Source: Paenibacillaceae bacterium GAS479
Lineage (GTDB): Bacteria > Bacillota > Bacilli > Paenibacillales > Paenibacillaceae
Direction: 5' to 3'
NCBI GenBank assembly: GCA_900105225.1
Contig: LT629764.1
Span: 3,241,501-3,305,500, forward strand
DNA length: 64,000 nt
A program made the translations under genes and the position numbers. How positions within the stretch are numbered: the first letter of the stretch is position 1; the number at the start of each line of letters is the position of its first letter. Shown here one piece after another: positions 1 through 8,639 of this stretch. The notes beneath the pieces were generated by a model. It ran no database searches. It saw only the letters and a program-made list of their open reading frames with translations, and was not told the origin of the DNA.

Positions 1-60
1 CCATTTGTCAAACTCAAAAATATTGAACCAATCGAACTGATTAAAGGAGCGAATGGATAG
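1..60 (+). CDS. C-terminal end of an FtsX-like ABC transporter permease (partial)
   Basis: Only the last 19 codons are in the window, ending at TAG 58-60. The peptide reads PFVKLKNIEPIELIKGANG. An ending of the type I-x-P-I-E-L-I-K-G is typical of FtsX/MacB-type permease C-termini, just after the last membrane helix. The stop directly abuts the ATG of the ABC ATPase at 61, and the ATPase ribosome binding site (aaaggag) lies inside this reading frame, so the two are translationally coupled. Function is inferred from this short tail and from the partner gene; the rest of the gene is outside the window. Confidence 0.5.
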   Translation, partial: PFVKLKNIEPIELIKGANG

Positions 61-741
61 ATGAGCTTCATCAAGCTAAATGAAGTCAATAAATATTTTG
101 AGGTCGGGGACAGAAAGAGTATTTTAACAGATATATCTCTGCAAATACAAAGCGGAGAAATGGTTTCCATTATGGGACCTTCGGGATCAGGGAAGACAAC
201 ATTACTGAACATTTTAGGTCTTCTCGATCGTCCTACTAGCGGTTTCTATTATTTAGATGAATTAGATACCAATCAGTTTAATGATAAAGAGAGGGCGTTT
301 GCGAGAAATGAGAAGATAGGTTTTGTATTCCAGAGTTTTAACTTAATTAATGAATTGTCTGCGCTGGAGAATGTTAAGTTGAAATATCAATTTTATAATT
401 TACACAGTAAAAAAAGAGTGAGTCATAAAGAGGCAATAAAAAGAAGTAAAGATGCGCTGCAATTAGTAGGTTTAGAAGAGCATTTTAATAAGAGACCTTT
501 ACAACTTTCAGGAGGACAGCAACAAAGAGTGGCGATTGCTCGTGCAATCGTGAATCATCCAACGTTTATCTTGGCTGATGAACCAACCGGAGCGCTCGAC
601 TCAGAGACGGCAGAAGGAGTTATGGATATATTTAAACAATTAAATCAAGCTGGTAAGACAATCATTGTTGTTACACACAATACGGATGTTGCGAATCTTT
701 GTGATCGTATTATTCAGTTAAAGGATGGATCGATAACTTGA
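61..741 (+). CDS. ABC transporter ATP-binding protein (MacB/LolD/BceA type)
   Basis: The 226-residue protein is a complete ABC ATPase: Walker A GPSGSGKT at about residues 39-46, Q-loop near VFQSFNL, signature LSGGQQQRV near residue 150, Walker B ILADEP followed by the D-loop TGALD, and the H-loop VVTH. Length and motifs match the LolD/MacB/BceA group, which pairs with FtsX-like permeases in lipoprotein, peptide-antibiotic or peptide export and sensing. The substrate cannot be told from sequence. The coding region is A/T-rich and uses A/T-ending codons, unlike the G+C-rich genes downstream, which suggests transfer from a lower-GC donor. Its stop codon lies inside a 16-bp direct repeat (736-751). 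Confidence 0.9.
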   Translation: MSFIKLNEVNKYFEVGDRKSILTDISLQIQSGEMVSIMGPSGSGKTTLLNILGLLDRPTSGFYYLDELDTNQFNDKERAFARNEKIGFVFQSFNLINELSALENVKLKYQFYNLHSKKRVSHKEAIKRSKDALQLVGLEEHFNKRPLQLSGGQQQRVAIARAIVNHPTFILADEPTGALDSETAEGVMDIFKQLNQAGKTIIVVTHNTDVANLCDRIIQLKDGSIT

Positions 742-802
742 GAGCGCTGGAGGTAGATTCGTGAGTGAAATCAAGTAGCAAAAGCTACTTGAGAGCGCTG
801 GA
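736..802. repeat. 16-bp direct repeat pair flanking a small hairpin
   Basis: ACTTGAGAGCGCTGGA occurs at 736-751, overlapping the ABC ATPase stop codon, and again at 787-802. Between them lies a perfect 9-bp stem with an AAAA loop (TCAAGTAGC 771-779, GCTACTTGA 784-792). No T-tract follows, so it is a poor Rho-independent terminator. The repeat marks the boundary between the A/T-rich transporter genes and the G+C-rich chromosome, and could be a scar of a duplication or insertion. Confidence 0.6.
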
Positions 803-830
803 AGCAGCGGCAATGGGTAAAAGAAGTATC

Positions 831-861
831 AGCCCGGCTCCCGTCATACGAGGGCCGGGCT
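831..861 (-). terminator. Probable terminator of hemL
   Basis: AGCCCGGC (831-838) pairs perfectly with GCCGGGCT (854-861). On the minus strand it lies just past the hemL stop and is followed, after 8 nt, by CTTTT. The T-tract is weak, so efficiency is uncertain. Confidence 0.55.
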
Positions 862-894
862 GATTGACGTTTATTTGATGCGAATGGAGTAGTC

Positions 895-2244
895 TCAGCG
901 AGCCATCTCGGAAAAAGCAGATGCCGCCGCTTCCAGCGTGCGGGCGATGTCTTCCTCCGTATGGGCGGTTGTCAGGAACCAAGCTTCGTATTTTGACGGA
1001 GCTAAGCAGATTCCGCGCTCCAGCATAAGGCGGAAGAATTGGGCGAACTGTTCGCCGTCGGTGTCCTGCGCCTGCTCGTAGTCCGTGATCGGATGATCGC
1101 AGAAATGCGTGGAAAAGGCTCCGCGAATCCGGTTCACCGTCAGCGGAATGCCATGGCGGGAAGCCAGATCGGCAAGCCCGTCCGCTAAACCGGCGGCAAG
1201 TTTGTTCATACGGTCGTATATGCCTGGCTCCTGCAGAACTTCGAGGCAAGCGATGCCGCTTGCGATGGAGGCTGGGTTGCCAGCCATCGTGCCAGCTTGA
1301 TAAGCCGGGCCGAGCGGCGCGACCTGCTCCATAATTTCCTTGCGGCCGCCGTAGGCGCCGATCGGCAGGCCTCCGCCGATGATTTTGCCAAGCGCCGTGA
1401 GATCAGGCTCAATCGCTGCTTGGTCAGGGAACGCGCCGAATGTCTGGGCGGTGCCATAGTGGAAGCGGAAACCCGTGATGACTTCGTCATAAATGACGAT
1501 GGCTCCGGCTTCGCGGGTGAGACGGCATAGCTCCTCAAGGAAGCCTGGATGCGGCATAACCATGCCGAAGTTGCCGACAATCGGCTCTACCATGACGGCT
1601 GCAGTCTCGTCGCCCCAGCGTTCAAGGGCGGCTTTCAGCGCGGGAATATCGTTGAACGGAACGGTAATGACTTCGCTGGCGATGCTCTGCGGGATGCCGG
1701 CGCTGTCTGGAATGCCCAGCGTGGAAGGCCCGGAGCCTGCTGCAACGAGCACAAGATCGGAATGGCCGTGGTAACAGCCGGCGAATTTGATGATTTTATT
1801 GCGGCCCGTGTAGGCGCGCGCGACACGAATCGTCGTCATGACCGCTTCGGTGCCGGAGTTGACAAAGCGGACTTTGTCGAGCGATGGAATGGCATCTTTA
1901 AGCATGCGAGCCATATGGATTTCCAGTTCTGTCGGTGTGCCGTACAGCACGCCACTTGCGGCCGCGCGACTGATTGCTTCGGTAATATGTGGATGTGCAT
2001 GACCGGTAATGATCGGGCCGTACGCACACAAATAATCGATATATTGGTTCCCGTCGACATCCCAGAAATAGGCGCCTTGGCCGCGCTTCATGAAAACGGG
2101 CGCGCCGCCGCCGACAGCTTTGAAAGAGCGGCTCGGGCTGTTGACGCCACCGACGATATGTTGAAGAGCCTCACCGTACAGCTGTTCTGAGCGGGCGCGG
2201 GACGCGCCGGGAATGGAGAAGGATGAGTCGGATGTATAGGACAT
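895..2244 (-). CDS. hemL: Glutamate-1-semialdehyde 2,1-aminomutase
   Basis: This enzyme converts glutamate-1-semialdehyde to 5-aminolevulinate, the tetrapyrrole precursor made by the C5 pathway. The 449-residue protein has the class III aminotransferase fold signature: N-terminal [27 protein letters not shown], the YDEVITGFR region, and the PLP-lysine motif [18 protein letters not shown]. The length fits the family. The start is the ATG at 2242-2244, with AGGAGG placed about 9 nt upstream. It is monocistronic here; no other hem gene is in the window, so it may be a stand-alone second copy like gsaB of Bacillus subtilis. That cannot be decided from this window. Confidence 0.95.
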   Translation of the reverse strand: MSYTSDSSFSIPGASRARSEQLYGEALQHIVGGVNSPSRSFKAVGGGAPVFMKRGQGAYFWDVDGNQYIDYLCAYGPIITGHAHPHITEAISRAAASGVLYGTPTELEIHMARMLKDAIPSLDKVRFVNSGTEAVMTTIRVARAYTGRNKIIKFAGCYHGHSDLVLVAAGSGPSTLGIPDSAGIPQSIASEVITVPFNDIPALKAALERWGDETAAVMVEPIVGNFGMVMPHPGFLEELCRLTREAGAIVIYDEVITGFRFHYGTAQTFGAFPDQAAIEPDLTALGKIIGGGLPIGAYGGRKEIMEQVAPLGPAYQAGTMAGNPASIASGIACLEVLQEPGIYDRMNKLAAGLADGLADLASRHGIPLTVNRIRGAFSTHFCDHPITDYEQAQDTDGEQFAQFFRLMLERGICLAPSKYEAWFLTTAHTEEDIARTLEAAASAFSEMAR

Positions 2245-2289
2245 AGGTTGGTACCTCCTGATGCTCTAGCGGGAATTGGGAATAAAGAG

Positions 2290-2315
2290 GGGAGAGCAGG
2301 TCGTCCTGCTCTCCC
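2290..2315 (-). terminator. Terminator of the LCP gene
   Basis: GGGAGAGCAGG (2290-2300) pairs perfectly with CCTGCTCTCCC (2305-2315) around a 4-nt loop. On the minus strand it follows the LCP stop and precedes hemL; CTCTTTATT follows the stem, a modest T-tract. Confidence 0.65.
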
Positions 2316-2410
2316 GGATGGGAAATGAAATTGTTTATTTGTATTGTCGTGCGAGGGCCGAAGCGGGCCGCACTTGGTTTACTGTATGAAGGCCAGCTCG
2401 ATGCCTAACA

Positions 2411-3496
2411 TCAAGGCGAGGCGTTATTCGCGCTATTGTTCGAGCTGTTATTCTCGGCTCCAGCCGGTGCATTTTGATTTTCTGTGAGCACTTCCTGCAC
2501 GTATTCGCGCAGCTCGTCCTCGTCGGTAATGGCCAGCACCGAGGCTCCGCCAATCTTCTCGTCAGCAAGCAGCTTGCTCGGTGGAAGCTGAGCTGTGCCT
2601 GCATTTTGCAGCCCGAAACCGAGCTGGCCGAGCCGGATCATGTCATCTGCCGAAAGATTCGTTTCGATGAATGGGCTGACGCTGCGGATTATCGTGCTGA
2701 GCTGGGCGATATTGCCAAGGTTCTGCATTTTATCTGCAACGGCGCTCAGGAATTTACGTTGACGCTCTGTGCGTGTAAAGTCGCTCGTTGCGTCATGACG
2801 GAAGCGTACATATTGCAGCGCCTGATCGCCATTTAGCTCCTGATAGCCTTTTTTGAGATTAATGTCGTAACGGTTTTTGTCGGCGTTGTCGGTGTATCGC
2901 ATATCCTTCTCAACATCGATGTTAATGCCGCCAATCGCGTCGACAAGTGATTTGAAGCCCTCGAATTCCGTGTAAACATAATATTGGATCTCTAAGCCCG
3001 TAAGCTCGCTCATCATCTGCATACTCAGCTTATAGCCGCCGAGTACAATCGCTTCATTGGCGCGGCCGCTGCCTTTACCTGGGATGTCGACCCAAGTGTC
3101 GCGCAGCAGCGAGAACAGATGAGCTTTCTTGGTGACAGGATCAATCGACACGATCATCATGGAATCGGAACGAGCCGGTTCCTTGGTCGTTTTTTTGCCT
3201 CTGCCGTCTCCGCCCATGAACAGAATGTTGACCCGTTCTTTACCTTCCCATTCGGGAGGTTTCTCCAACGCCTGATTGTTCTCGAATTGGTCGAAAATGG
3301 AGTCATTCGGATTCTTTTCAAGCCCATTCAAAGCGTTGTAGTTGTCAATAATAAAAAAGGCGATCAATGCCGCCATTAGGAGCACTGTGGCGAATAGAGC
3401 CCATAGCCAGGTGCGGCGTTTTTTGCTTTTTGGCGGCTTAGTCTCGGCAGGTTTAGGCTTGCCAGACGGCTGATGCCGGTCTTTTCTGCTTTCCAT
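2411..3496 (-). CDS. LytR-CpsA-Psr (LCP) family cell-wall glycopolymer ligase
   Basis: LCP proteins transfer lipid-linked anionic polymers such as teichoic acid or capsule to peptidoglycan on the outer face of the membrane. The 361-residue protein has a basic cytoplasmic N-terminus, one membrane helix at about residues 30-50 (TWLWALFATVLLMAALIAFF), then the LCP domain: NILFMGGDGRG, the RSDSMMIVSIDP block, LLRDTWVDIPG, and the conserved arginines of QYVRFRHD and DFTRTERQRKFL. The C-terminus is an Asn/Ala/Ser tail. The start is the ATG at 3494-3496, with AAAGGAG about 13 nt upstream. Which polymer it handles is unknown; a polyprenyl-phosphate sugar transferase is encoded at 49953. Confidence 0.9.
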   Translation of the reverse strand: MESRKDRHQPSGKPKPAETKPPKSKKRRTWLWALFATVLLMAALIAFFIIDNYNALNGLEKNPNDSIFDQFENNQALEKPPEWEGKERVNILFMGGDGRGKKTTKEPARSDSMMIVSIDPVTKKAHLFSLLRDTWVDIPGKGSGRANEAIVLGGYKLSMQMMSELTGLEIQYYVYTEFEGFKSLVDAIGGINIDVEKDMRYTDNADKNRYDINLKKGYQELNGDQALQYVRFRHDATSDFTRTERQRKFLSAVADKMQNLGNIAQLSTIIRSVSPFIETNLSADDMIRLGQLGFGLQNAGTAQLPPSKLLADEKIGGASVLAITDEDELREYVQEVLTENQNAPAGAENNSSNNSANNASP

Positions 3497-3808
3497 TCGG
3501 AAGGAAAAACTCCTTTCACTAAAACCAGTCTCTGTTCAAAATCGGAATGTAACGTATAATCGTGAACCCTGTTGAGGCAAATTTCCATCTAAAAATGCTT
3601 GGTAGGCCCGTCGCAGCTGCTTAAGTTGAAGATCCGTCATGCAGCGCCATGTCGAAGCCGAATCCCGTCGCTTGCTTCCCCTAGCTGTCGTAACATATCA
3701 TAAAATTATAAATCCGGGGTCGGCAGGACGCAAGCTTTGCCGCAGGAAGCAGAAATGTAGCTGCCATTTCCCGGGAAATGTCGAGCACCAATAAGAAAGG
3801 GGCAAGTC
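3497..3808. other. Divergent intergenic region
   Basis: These 312 bases separate the minus-strand LCP gene from the plus-strand ABC operon and must carry both promoters. An A/T-rich stretch near 3690-3712 is the only promoter-like zone. I see no convincing -35/-10 pair, repeat or conserved RNA. Confidence 0.5.
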
Positions 3809-5191
3809 ATGAGCAACACGCCGGCTATAGAAGTGCGCGATCTGCGCAAGCAGTTCAGTGTACAGAAGAATAGAGAGGGGCTTTCCGGTGCCCTCAAGGA
3901 TTTATTCAAGCGCGAATATCGCGAAATTACCGCAGTCAAAGATATTTCTTTTGAAATTCCCCAAGGGGAAATTTGCGGATATATCGGAGAGAATGGAGCT
4001 GGAAAATCCACCACGATCAAAATGCTGACGGGCATTCTCGTTCCAACAGCTGGACATTTAAGGGTGAACGGCTTCATTCCCCACAAGGATCGGGAGAAAT
4101 TTGTCGGCGGCATCGGGGTCGTGTTTGGCCAACGGTCGCAGCTTTGGTGGGATATTGCCGTAACGGAATCTTTCCAACTGCTTCGTAAGATTTACCGCGT
4201 GTCGGAAGCAGATTATCGCAAAAGACTGGATGAGTTGGTCGAGCGCCTGCAATTGGGCGATCTGCTCAATCGTCCTGTGCGCAAGCTGAGTCTGGGCCAG
4301 CGCATGCGCTGTGAGGTTGTAGCCAGCCTGTTGCATAATCCATCGATTCTGTTCCTTGACGAGCCGACAATCGGCCTTGATATTGTGGTCAAAACCGAGA
4401 TCCGCGACTTCCTCAAGACGCTGAATCGTGAGCAAGGAACGACCATTTTGCTGACGACTCATGACCTGCAGGATATCGAAGCTCTTTGCACAAGAGTAAT
4501 CATGCTGGATGACGGGCGCATCATCTACGACGGAGGTCTAGATGAGCTCAAAAGCCGCTGGAGCCGCGGTCGCGAGATCACATTCCAGTTCGGCGAGCGC
4601 GTCAAGCCGCAGCAGTTGGCTGAGCTGACTGCGGGCTTGCCGGGCGTGACTTGGCGGGCGGACAGCGACGTCACTGCGGCGATGTGGCTGCCGAATGAAG
4701 TCAAAGTAGCTGACGCTTTGGCTCGTGTCGTAGGTGAATCCCGACTGGACATCCGCGATATGCAGATTATTGAGACCAATACGGACGACATTGTCCGCGA
4801 AATTTACCAGTCCGGGGATGCAGCATCACCGGGCAAGACGCGCGCAGCCGAGCTGGCTGTCGAAAGCGAGGCTGAAGCTAAAGCCGAAGAAGCGGCGACG
4901 CTCGCTAACGGTAGTGTGAAGCTGGACGAAGGCGTAGAGGCGACAACCGAAAATGAGGAAGCTGGAGCTGCCACTTCTTCAGGCAACACAGTTCAGGAGA
5001 CTGAAGCAATTACAGCTGGACCAACACAGCCAGCTGGACGCGATGCGCTGGATCTCCCTGATCTGGAGGGCAGGGACAGCTTGACCGACTCGGACGCACA
5101 AGTGCCGGACGCCGCCGACGGAGACGCTGCTCAAACTGCCGGGGAAGAAAAAGTCCGCCCGCAAGGGAAGGAGCCGATTCGCCGTGGCTAG
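3809..5191 (+). CDS. ABC-2 type transporter ATP-binding protein with acidic C-terminal extension
   Basis: This is the ATPase of a three-gene ABC-2 exporter. Motifs are Walker A GENGAGKS, the Q-loop region GVVFGQRSQLWWD typical of the COG4586/DrrA-like subgroup, signature SLGQRMR, Walker B ILFLDEPTIGLD and H-loop LLTTHD. The catalytic and accessory part ends near residue 333 (TDDIVREIYQ). About 126 further residues, rich in Ala, Glu, Thr and Asp, follow; family members usually stop near 330. The ATG at 3809 is preceded by GAAAGGGG. The stop overlaps the next gene by 8 bp, so the ribosome binding site of the permease lies in the extension. The substrate is unknown. Confidence 0.92.
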   Translation: MSNTPAIEVRDLRKQFSVQKNREGLSGALKDLFKREYREITAVKDISFEIPQGEICGYIGENGAGKSTTIKMLTGILVPTAGHLRVNGFIPHKDREKFVGGIGVVFGQRSQLWWDIAVTESFQLLRKIYRVSEADYRKRLDELVERLQLGDLLNRPVRKLSLGQRMRCEVVASLLHNPSILFLDEPTIGLDIVVKTEIRDFLKTLNREQGTTILLTTHDLQDIEALCTRVIMLDDGRIIYDGGLDELKSRWSRGREITFQFGERVKPQQLAELTAGLPGVTWRADSDVTAAMWLPNEVKVADALARVVGESRLDIRDMQIIETNTDDIVREIYQSGDAASPGKTRAAELAVESEAEAKAEEAATLANGSVKLDEGVEATTENEEAGAATSSGNTVQETEAITAGPTQPAGRDALDLPDLEGRDSLTDSDAQVPDAADGDAAQTAGEEKVRPQGKEPIRRG

Positions 5192-5978
5192 TGCTTATGT
5201 GGATCTGATCCGCATCCGCTTTTTGATGATGCTCGCTTATCGCGTTAATTATTACAGCGGCATCATTATTTATGCGATTAATATTGGAGCTTACTACTTT
5301 TTATGGGGAGCCATTTACGGAAGTCAGACCTCTCTGGCCGGTTTCACGATTGGGCAGATGACAACTTATGTCGCTGTGTCTTGGATGGCACGCGCTTTTT
5401 ATTTCAACAATCTCGACCGAGAAATCAGCAATGAGATCCGCGATGGCAGTGTGGCGATCCAAATGATTCGTCCCTACAACTATCTTGTGGTCAAAATGAT
5501 GCAGGGCTTCGGGGAAGGACTATTCCGTTTCCTCCTCTTTATGATTCCCGGCATGGCATTGGCCTGTCTGCTGTTCCCGGTGCGTCTGCCAACCGACCCC
5601 GCTACTTGGGCGGTATATCTTGTCATGCTGTTCTTTGCTTTCCTGATCAACTCGCAGATCAATATTTTGACGGGATTGGCTGCCTTTTTCGTCGAGAGCA
5701 GCGAGGGTATGATGAGGCTGAAACGCGTGGCGGTTGATTTGTTCTCCGGCGTTATCGTACCGATCAGCTTTTTCCCAGGCTGGTTGGGTGAAACGATGAA
5801 ATGGCTGCCGTTCCAGGCGATTACGTACTTGCCAAGCTCTGTGTTCACCGGACGTACCCCGTCTCATGAGATTGCCGGCGTGCTCGGAATTCAATTGCTC
5901 TGGTTTGCCATTCTGCTGATTCCGATTGCGCTGGTGTGGCGCGCGGCGCGGCGCCGGTTGTTCGTACAGGGAGGATAA
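5184..5978 (+). CDS. ABC-2 type transporter permease, first subunit
   Basis: The 264-residue hydrophobic protein has about six membrane helices (for example YYSGIIIYAINIGAYYFLWGAIYG and VLGIQLLWFAILLIPIALVW) and the ABC-2 permease layout of COG4587-type proteins that pair with the upstream ATPase. The start is GTG at 5184, inside the end of the ATPase gene, with AAGGGAAGGAG upstream; the overlap is 8 bp. The next permease begins 1 nt after its stop, so the three genes form one operon. The substrate is unknown. Such systems are often called multidrug or daunorubicin-like exporters by similarity only. Confidence 0.88.
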   Translation: MASAYVDLIRIRFLMMLAYRVNYYSGIIIYAINIGAYYFLWGAIYGSQTSLAGFTIGQMTTYVAVSWMARAFYFNNLDREISNEIRDGSVAIQMIRPYNYLVVKMMQGFGEGLFRFLLFMIPGMALACLLFPVRLPTDPATWAVYLVMLFFAFLINSQINILTGLAAFFVESSEGMMRLKRVAVDLFSGVIVPISFFPGWLGETMKWLPFQAITYLPSSVFTGRTPSHEIAGVLGIQLLWFAILLIPIALVWRAARRRLFVQGG

Positions 5979-5979
5979 C

Positions 5980-6780
5980 ATGAATATTCGTTTCTATTTG
6001 TCCCTTTTTTGGGATTATTTCAAGAACTACGCAAAAACAAAGCTGACCTATCGAGCCGATTTCTGGATCGAGGTTTTGGCAGATCTTAGCTTCCAGGCGG
6101 TCAACCTGATCTTTATCCTGATCGTCTTTCAACACACACCGACGCTCGGCGGCTGGAGCGAGGCGGAAGTCATTTTCGTTTATGGCTTTTTCATGGTGCC
6201 GTTCGGTATTTTCTCTACGTTTTTCAACCTGTGGAATTTCAGCGACCGCTACATTACAAAAGGCGAAATGGACCGCGTCCTGACGCGCCCGGCGCATAAC
6301 TGGTTCCAGGTAACGCTGGAAAATATGGACCCGCCTTCCCTAATTGGCTCCCTCGGGGGCGTCATCATTATGATCTCCTGCTGGATACAGCTCGGGCTGC
6401 CGCTGGGGTTCTGGGATATTCCGGTGATGATCTTGCTTATCCTAGGTGCCGTACTTGTGTACGGCGGCATTTATACGGCGCTGACGGCGATCGCTTTTTA
6501 TTCCGATGCTCCGACCGGTATTCTGCCACTGATGTACAACATTCAGAACTACGGTCGATATCCGATCAACATCTACAACAAGTTCATCCGTTTCGTGCTG
6601 ACCTGGCTCATTCCATTTGCCTTTGTGGGAGTTATTCCCGCGTCGTATTTCCTAGGGGATCATGGTGACGGACTGGCCGAGCTGGCACTGTTGACACCTG
6701 TAATGGGCATTGTGTTCATGACGTTCGGGATGCTTGTATGGAATCATGGTGTCAAAAGGTACCGGGGCGCTGGCTCTTAG
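5980..6780 (+). CDS. ABC-2 type transporter permease, second subunit
   Basis: A 266-residue polytopic membrane protein of the COG3694 kind, with hydrophobic segments such as LSFQAVNLIFILIVF, VIFVYGFFMVPFGIF and IPVMILLILGAVLVYGG. The open frame extends upstream to 5926, but the ATG at 5980 has GGGAGGA 6-7 nt before it and lies 1 nt after the stop of the preceding permease, so I take it as the start. Two different permeases plus one ATPase suggest a heterodimeric membrane channel. No terminator is visible before bcp, so some read-through into bcp is possible. Confidence 0.88.
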   Translation: MNIRFYLSLFWDYFKNYAKTKLTYRADFWIEVLADLSFQAVNLIFILIVFQHTPTLGGWSEAEVIFVYGFFMVPFGIFSTFFNLWNFSDRYITKGEMDRVLTRPAHNWFQVTLENMDPPSLIGSLGGVIIMISCWIQLGLPLGFWDIPVMILLILGAVLVYGGIYTALTAIAFYSDAPTGILPLMYNIQNYGRYPINIYNKFIRFVLTWLIPFAFVGVIPASYFLGDHGDGLAELALLTPVMGIVFMTFGMLVWNHGVKRYRGAGS

Positions 6781-6825
6781 AGCTTTAAGCAACTTAATAT
6801 CGTAATACTGAAGGGAAATTCCACC

Positions 6826-7293
6826 ATGTCGAATCTCGCAATGGGCGAGCCCGCTCCAGATTTTACGCTGCCCGCAGCGGGGGCGGAGGAGCCTCAAGTA
6901 TCACTCTCCGATTACCGGGGAAGCAAAGTTATTCTCTATTTTTATCCTAAAAACAACACGACTGCCTGCACGCAGGAATCCTGTGATTTCCGCGACATGG
7001 AACCGAGCTTCCGCGGCTCGGGAACGGTCGTGCTGGGGATTAGCCCTGATGGCGTCAAATCGCATGGCAACTTCCGCGCCAAGCATGAATTGCCGTTCAC
7101 ACTGCTGTCGGATCAGGAGCATGAAGTAGCTGAATTATACGGCGTCTGGCAGCTCAAAAAGCTATACGGACGGGAGTATATGGGCGTTGTCCGTTCAACC
7201 TTCCTGATTGATGAAGAGGGACGCCTTATCAAGGAGTGGCGCGGCCTCAAGGTAAAGGGGCATGTGGCTGAGGTGCTGGCAAGCCTGGGGTGA
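6826..7293 (+). CDS. bcp: Thioredoxin-dependent thiol peroxidase (peroxiredoxin, BCP/PrxQ type)
   Basis: The enzyme reduces hydrogen peroxide and organic hydroperoxides in the cytoplasm. The 155-residue length is typical. The peroxidatic cysteine is C48 in TTACTQESCDF, with the resolving cysteine C53 five residues later, the spacing used by atypical 2-Cys PrxQ enzymes. The usual T-P-G-C of the active site reads T-T-A-C here, a mild variation. Other family blocks are GEPAPDFTLP, LYFYPKNNT and RSTFLIDEEGRL. The start ATG at 6826 follows AAGGGA. A strong terminator lies 28 nt after the stop. Confidence 0.93.
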   Translation: MSNLAMGEPAPDFTLPAAGAEEPQVSLSDYRGSKVILYFYPKNNTTACTQESCDFRDMEPSFRGSGTVVLGISPDGVKSHGNFRAKHELPFTLLSDQEHEVAELYGVWQLKKLYGREYMGVVRSTFLIDEEGRLIKEWRGLKVKGHVAEVLASLG

Positions 7294-7320
7294 ATAGCAG
7301 CTGGGGCAACACATAAAATA

Positions 7321-7377
7321 AACCGTTCTTTTGTAAATGGGGGCGACAGCCATCCCATTACGAAGGAACGGTTTTTT
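7321..7377 (+). terminator. Rho-independent terminator after bcp
   Basis: AACCGTTC (7321-7328) pairs with GAACGGTT (7366-7373). The inner arms also pair (TGTAAATGGG with CCCATTACG), and a run of T at 7372-7377 follows. Confidence 0.85.
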
Positions 7378-7449
7378 GCGTTCAATAAGGATTTATTTTC
7401 AAATTTGGACATAGTAAGGATAGGACAGAATCGGAAGAGGAGACGCGAC

Positions 7450-8526
7450 ATGAGAGAAGGACGGCGAGTTAGGAGCAAACACAGCAATTCCGTGACCAAA
7501 AAATACTTTATTTTGCTGCTGGCAGGGATGCTGCTGGCCATTCCTGCTCAGGCAAGTGCGGCTGCAGCGCTGGCTCTAACCGAAAATGTGGAAAAGCCAT
7601 CCCGGTCTAAAAGCATACCCTCGCCAAAGAGCCTACCGTCAGCAGTCTCATTCATCTCCCAAAATTCCGGAGTGATCCGTGTTGCGGCGGCTCCCATCGG
7701 ACCTGCCAGGCCGCTTGTCATTGCGCATCGAGGGGCTTCAACTACAGCTCCCGAAAATACATTTGCCGCTTTTGATCACGCAGTGCAGAACGGGGCGGAC
7801 TACATTGAGCTGGATGTCCAGCTTTCGCGTGATGGGGTTCCTTTTGTGCTGCATGATTCGACGCTTGATCGGACGACGAATGGACAAGGCGTTGCGTCAC
7901 ATCGGACGATATCCGAGCTCAGAGGACTCGACGCTGGTTCCTGGCATTCGAATAAATTCAAAGGCGAGCGCATCCCGATGCTCGACGAGGTGCTTCGCCG
8001 CTATGGAGGGCAGGTCGGCTTGCTGCTGGAGCTCAAGGACCCACAGCTGCAGCCGGGCTTGGAGCGGGCAGTGGCCGATGCGTTAACACGTCATAACTTG
8101 ACCGGCGAGGAGAGGCTGGAGTCTTCCGCGTCCAACCCGGCATGGCGTAAAGCTCCCGTCATTGTGCAGTCGTTTGGCCTTCCGGCGCTGCGGCGATTCA
8201 ATGACTTACTGCCGTCTGTGCCGCTATGCGTCATTATTTCCCGGGTGGAAGAGCTGGAGGAGACGCGTCTGCATGAGATGGCCGACTTTGCGACCTATAC
8301 CAATATCCGCATGAAGCTGGCTGAGCCGCGCTATGTTCGCCGCATCCATAGCAGTGGCATGGCCGTTATGGTGTGGACGATAGACCGGAGGAGGGACGCC
8401 GTCAAGGCCGTTGCCGCAGGCGCGGATGGCATTGTGACGGATGATCCCCATCATTTTCGCGAGTGGATCAAAAAATCACCTTCCAGCACAACCTCCCCCT
8501 CGGGAACAGCTCCTCCTTCGAGATGA
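7450..8526 (+). CDS. Secreted glycerophosphodiester phosphodiesterase family protein
   Basis: GDPD enzymes hydrolyse glycerophosphodiesters to glycerol-3-phosphate and an alcohol. The N-terminus (RRVRSKHSNSVTKKYFILLLAGMLL, then AIPAQASA) is a Sec signal peptide, so the protein is exported. A Ser/Pro linker follows, then the catalytic domain with VIAHRGASTTAPENT (catalytic His, metal ligand Glu), IELDVQLSRDG, PFVLHDSTLDRTT (second His) and LLLELKD. The C-terminal VWTIDRRRD and GIVTDDP are standard for the family. The frame is open to a TTG at 7405, but the ATG at 7450 has GAGGAG 7 nt upstream. Predicted length is 358 residues. Expected role is phosphate or glycerol scavenging, or lipoteichoic-acid turnover. 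Confidence 0.9.
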   Translation: MREGRRVRSKHSNSVTKKYFILLLAGMLLAIPAQASAAAALALTENVEKPSRSKSIPSPKSLPSAVSFISQNSGVIRVAAAPIGPARPLVIAHRGASTTAPENTFAAFDHAVQNGADYIELDVQLSRDGVPFVLHDSTLDRTTNGQGVASHRTISELRGLDAGSWHSNKFKGERIPMLDEVLRRYGGQVGLLLELKDPQLQPGLERAVADALTRHNLTGEERLESSASNPAWRKAPVIVQSFGLPALRRFNDLLPSVPLCVIISRVEELEETRLHEMADFATYTNIRMKLAEPRYVRRIHSSGMAVMVWTIDRRRDAVKAVAAGADGIVTDDPHHFREWIKKSPSSTTSPSGTAPPSR

Positions 8527-8527
8527 T

Positions 8528-8616
8528 CGAATCTATTCGCCAACCAAGCGGGCCAACTTTTCTCTTATCTAGCATACAACGCCCCTCAGCTTCATAGAAT
8601 CTAGCAAATAGATTCG
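8528..8616 (+). promoter_or_regulatory. Competing inverted repeats in the leader of the deacetylase gene
   Basis: GAATCTA (8597-8603) and TAGATTC (8609-8615) form a perfect hairpin with loop GCAAA, 10-15 nt before the ribosome binding site. A second copy of the left arm, CGAATCTATT at 8528-8537, can pair instead with AATAGATTCG at 8607-8616. The two structures exclude each other. No T-tract follows. A regulatory role is only inference. Confidence 0.35.
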
Positions 8617-8639
8617 CAGAATAGAAAGGGTGACGGGAA

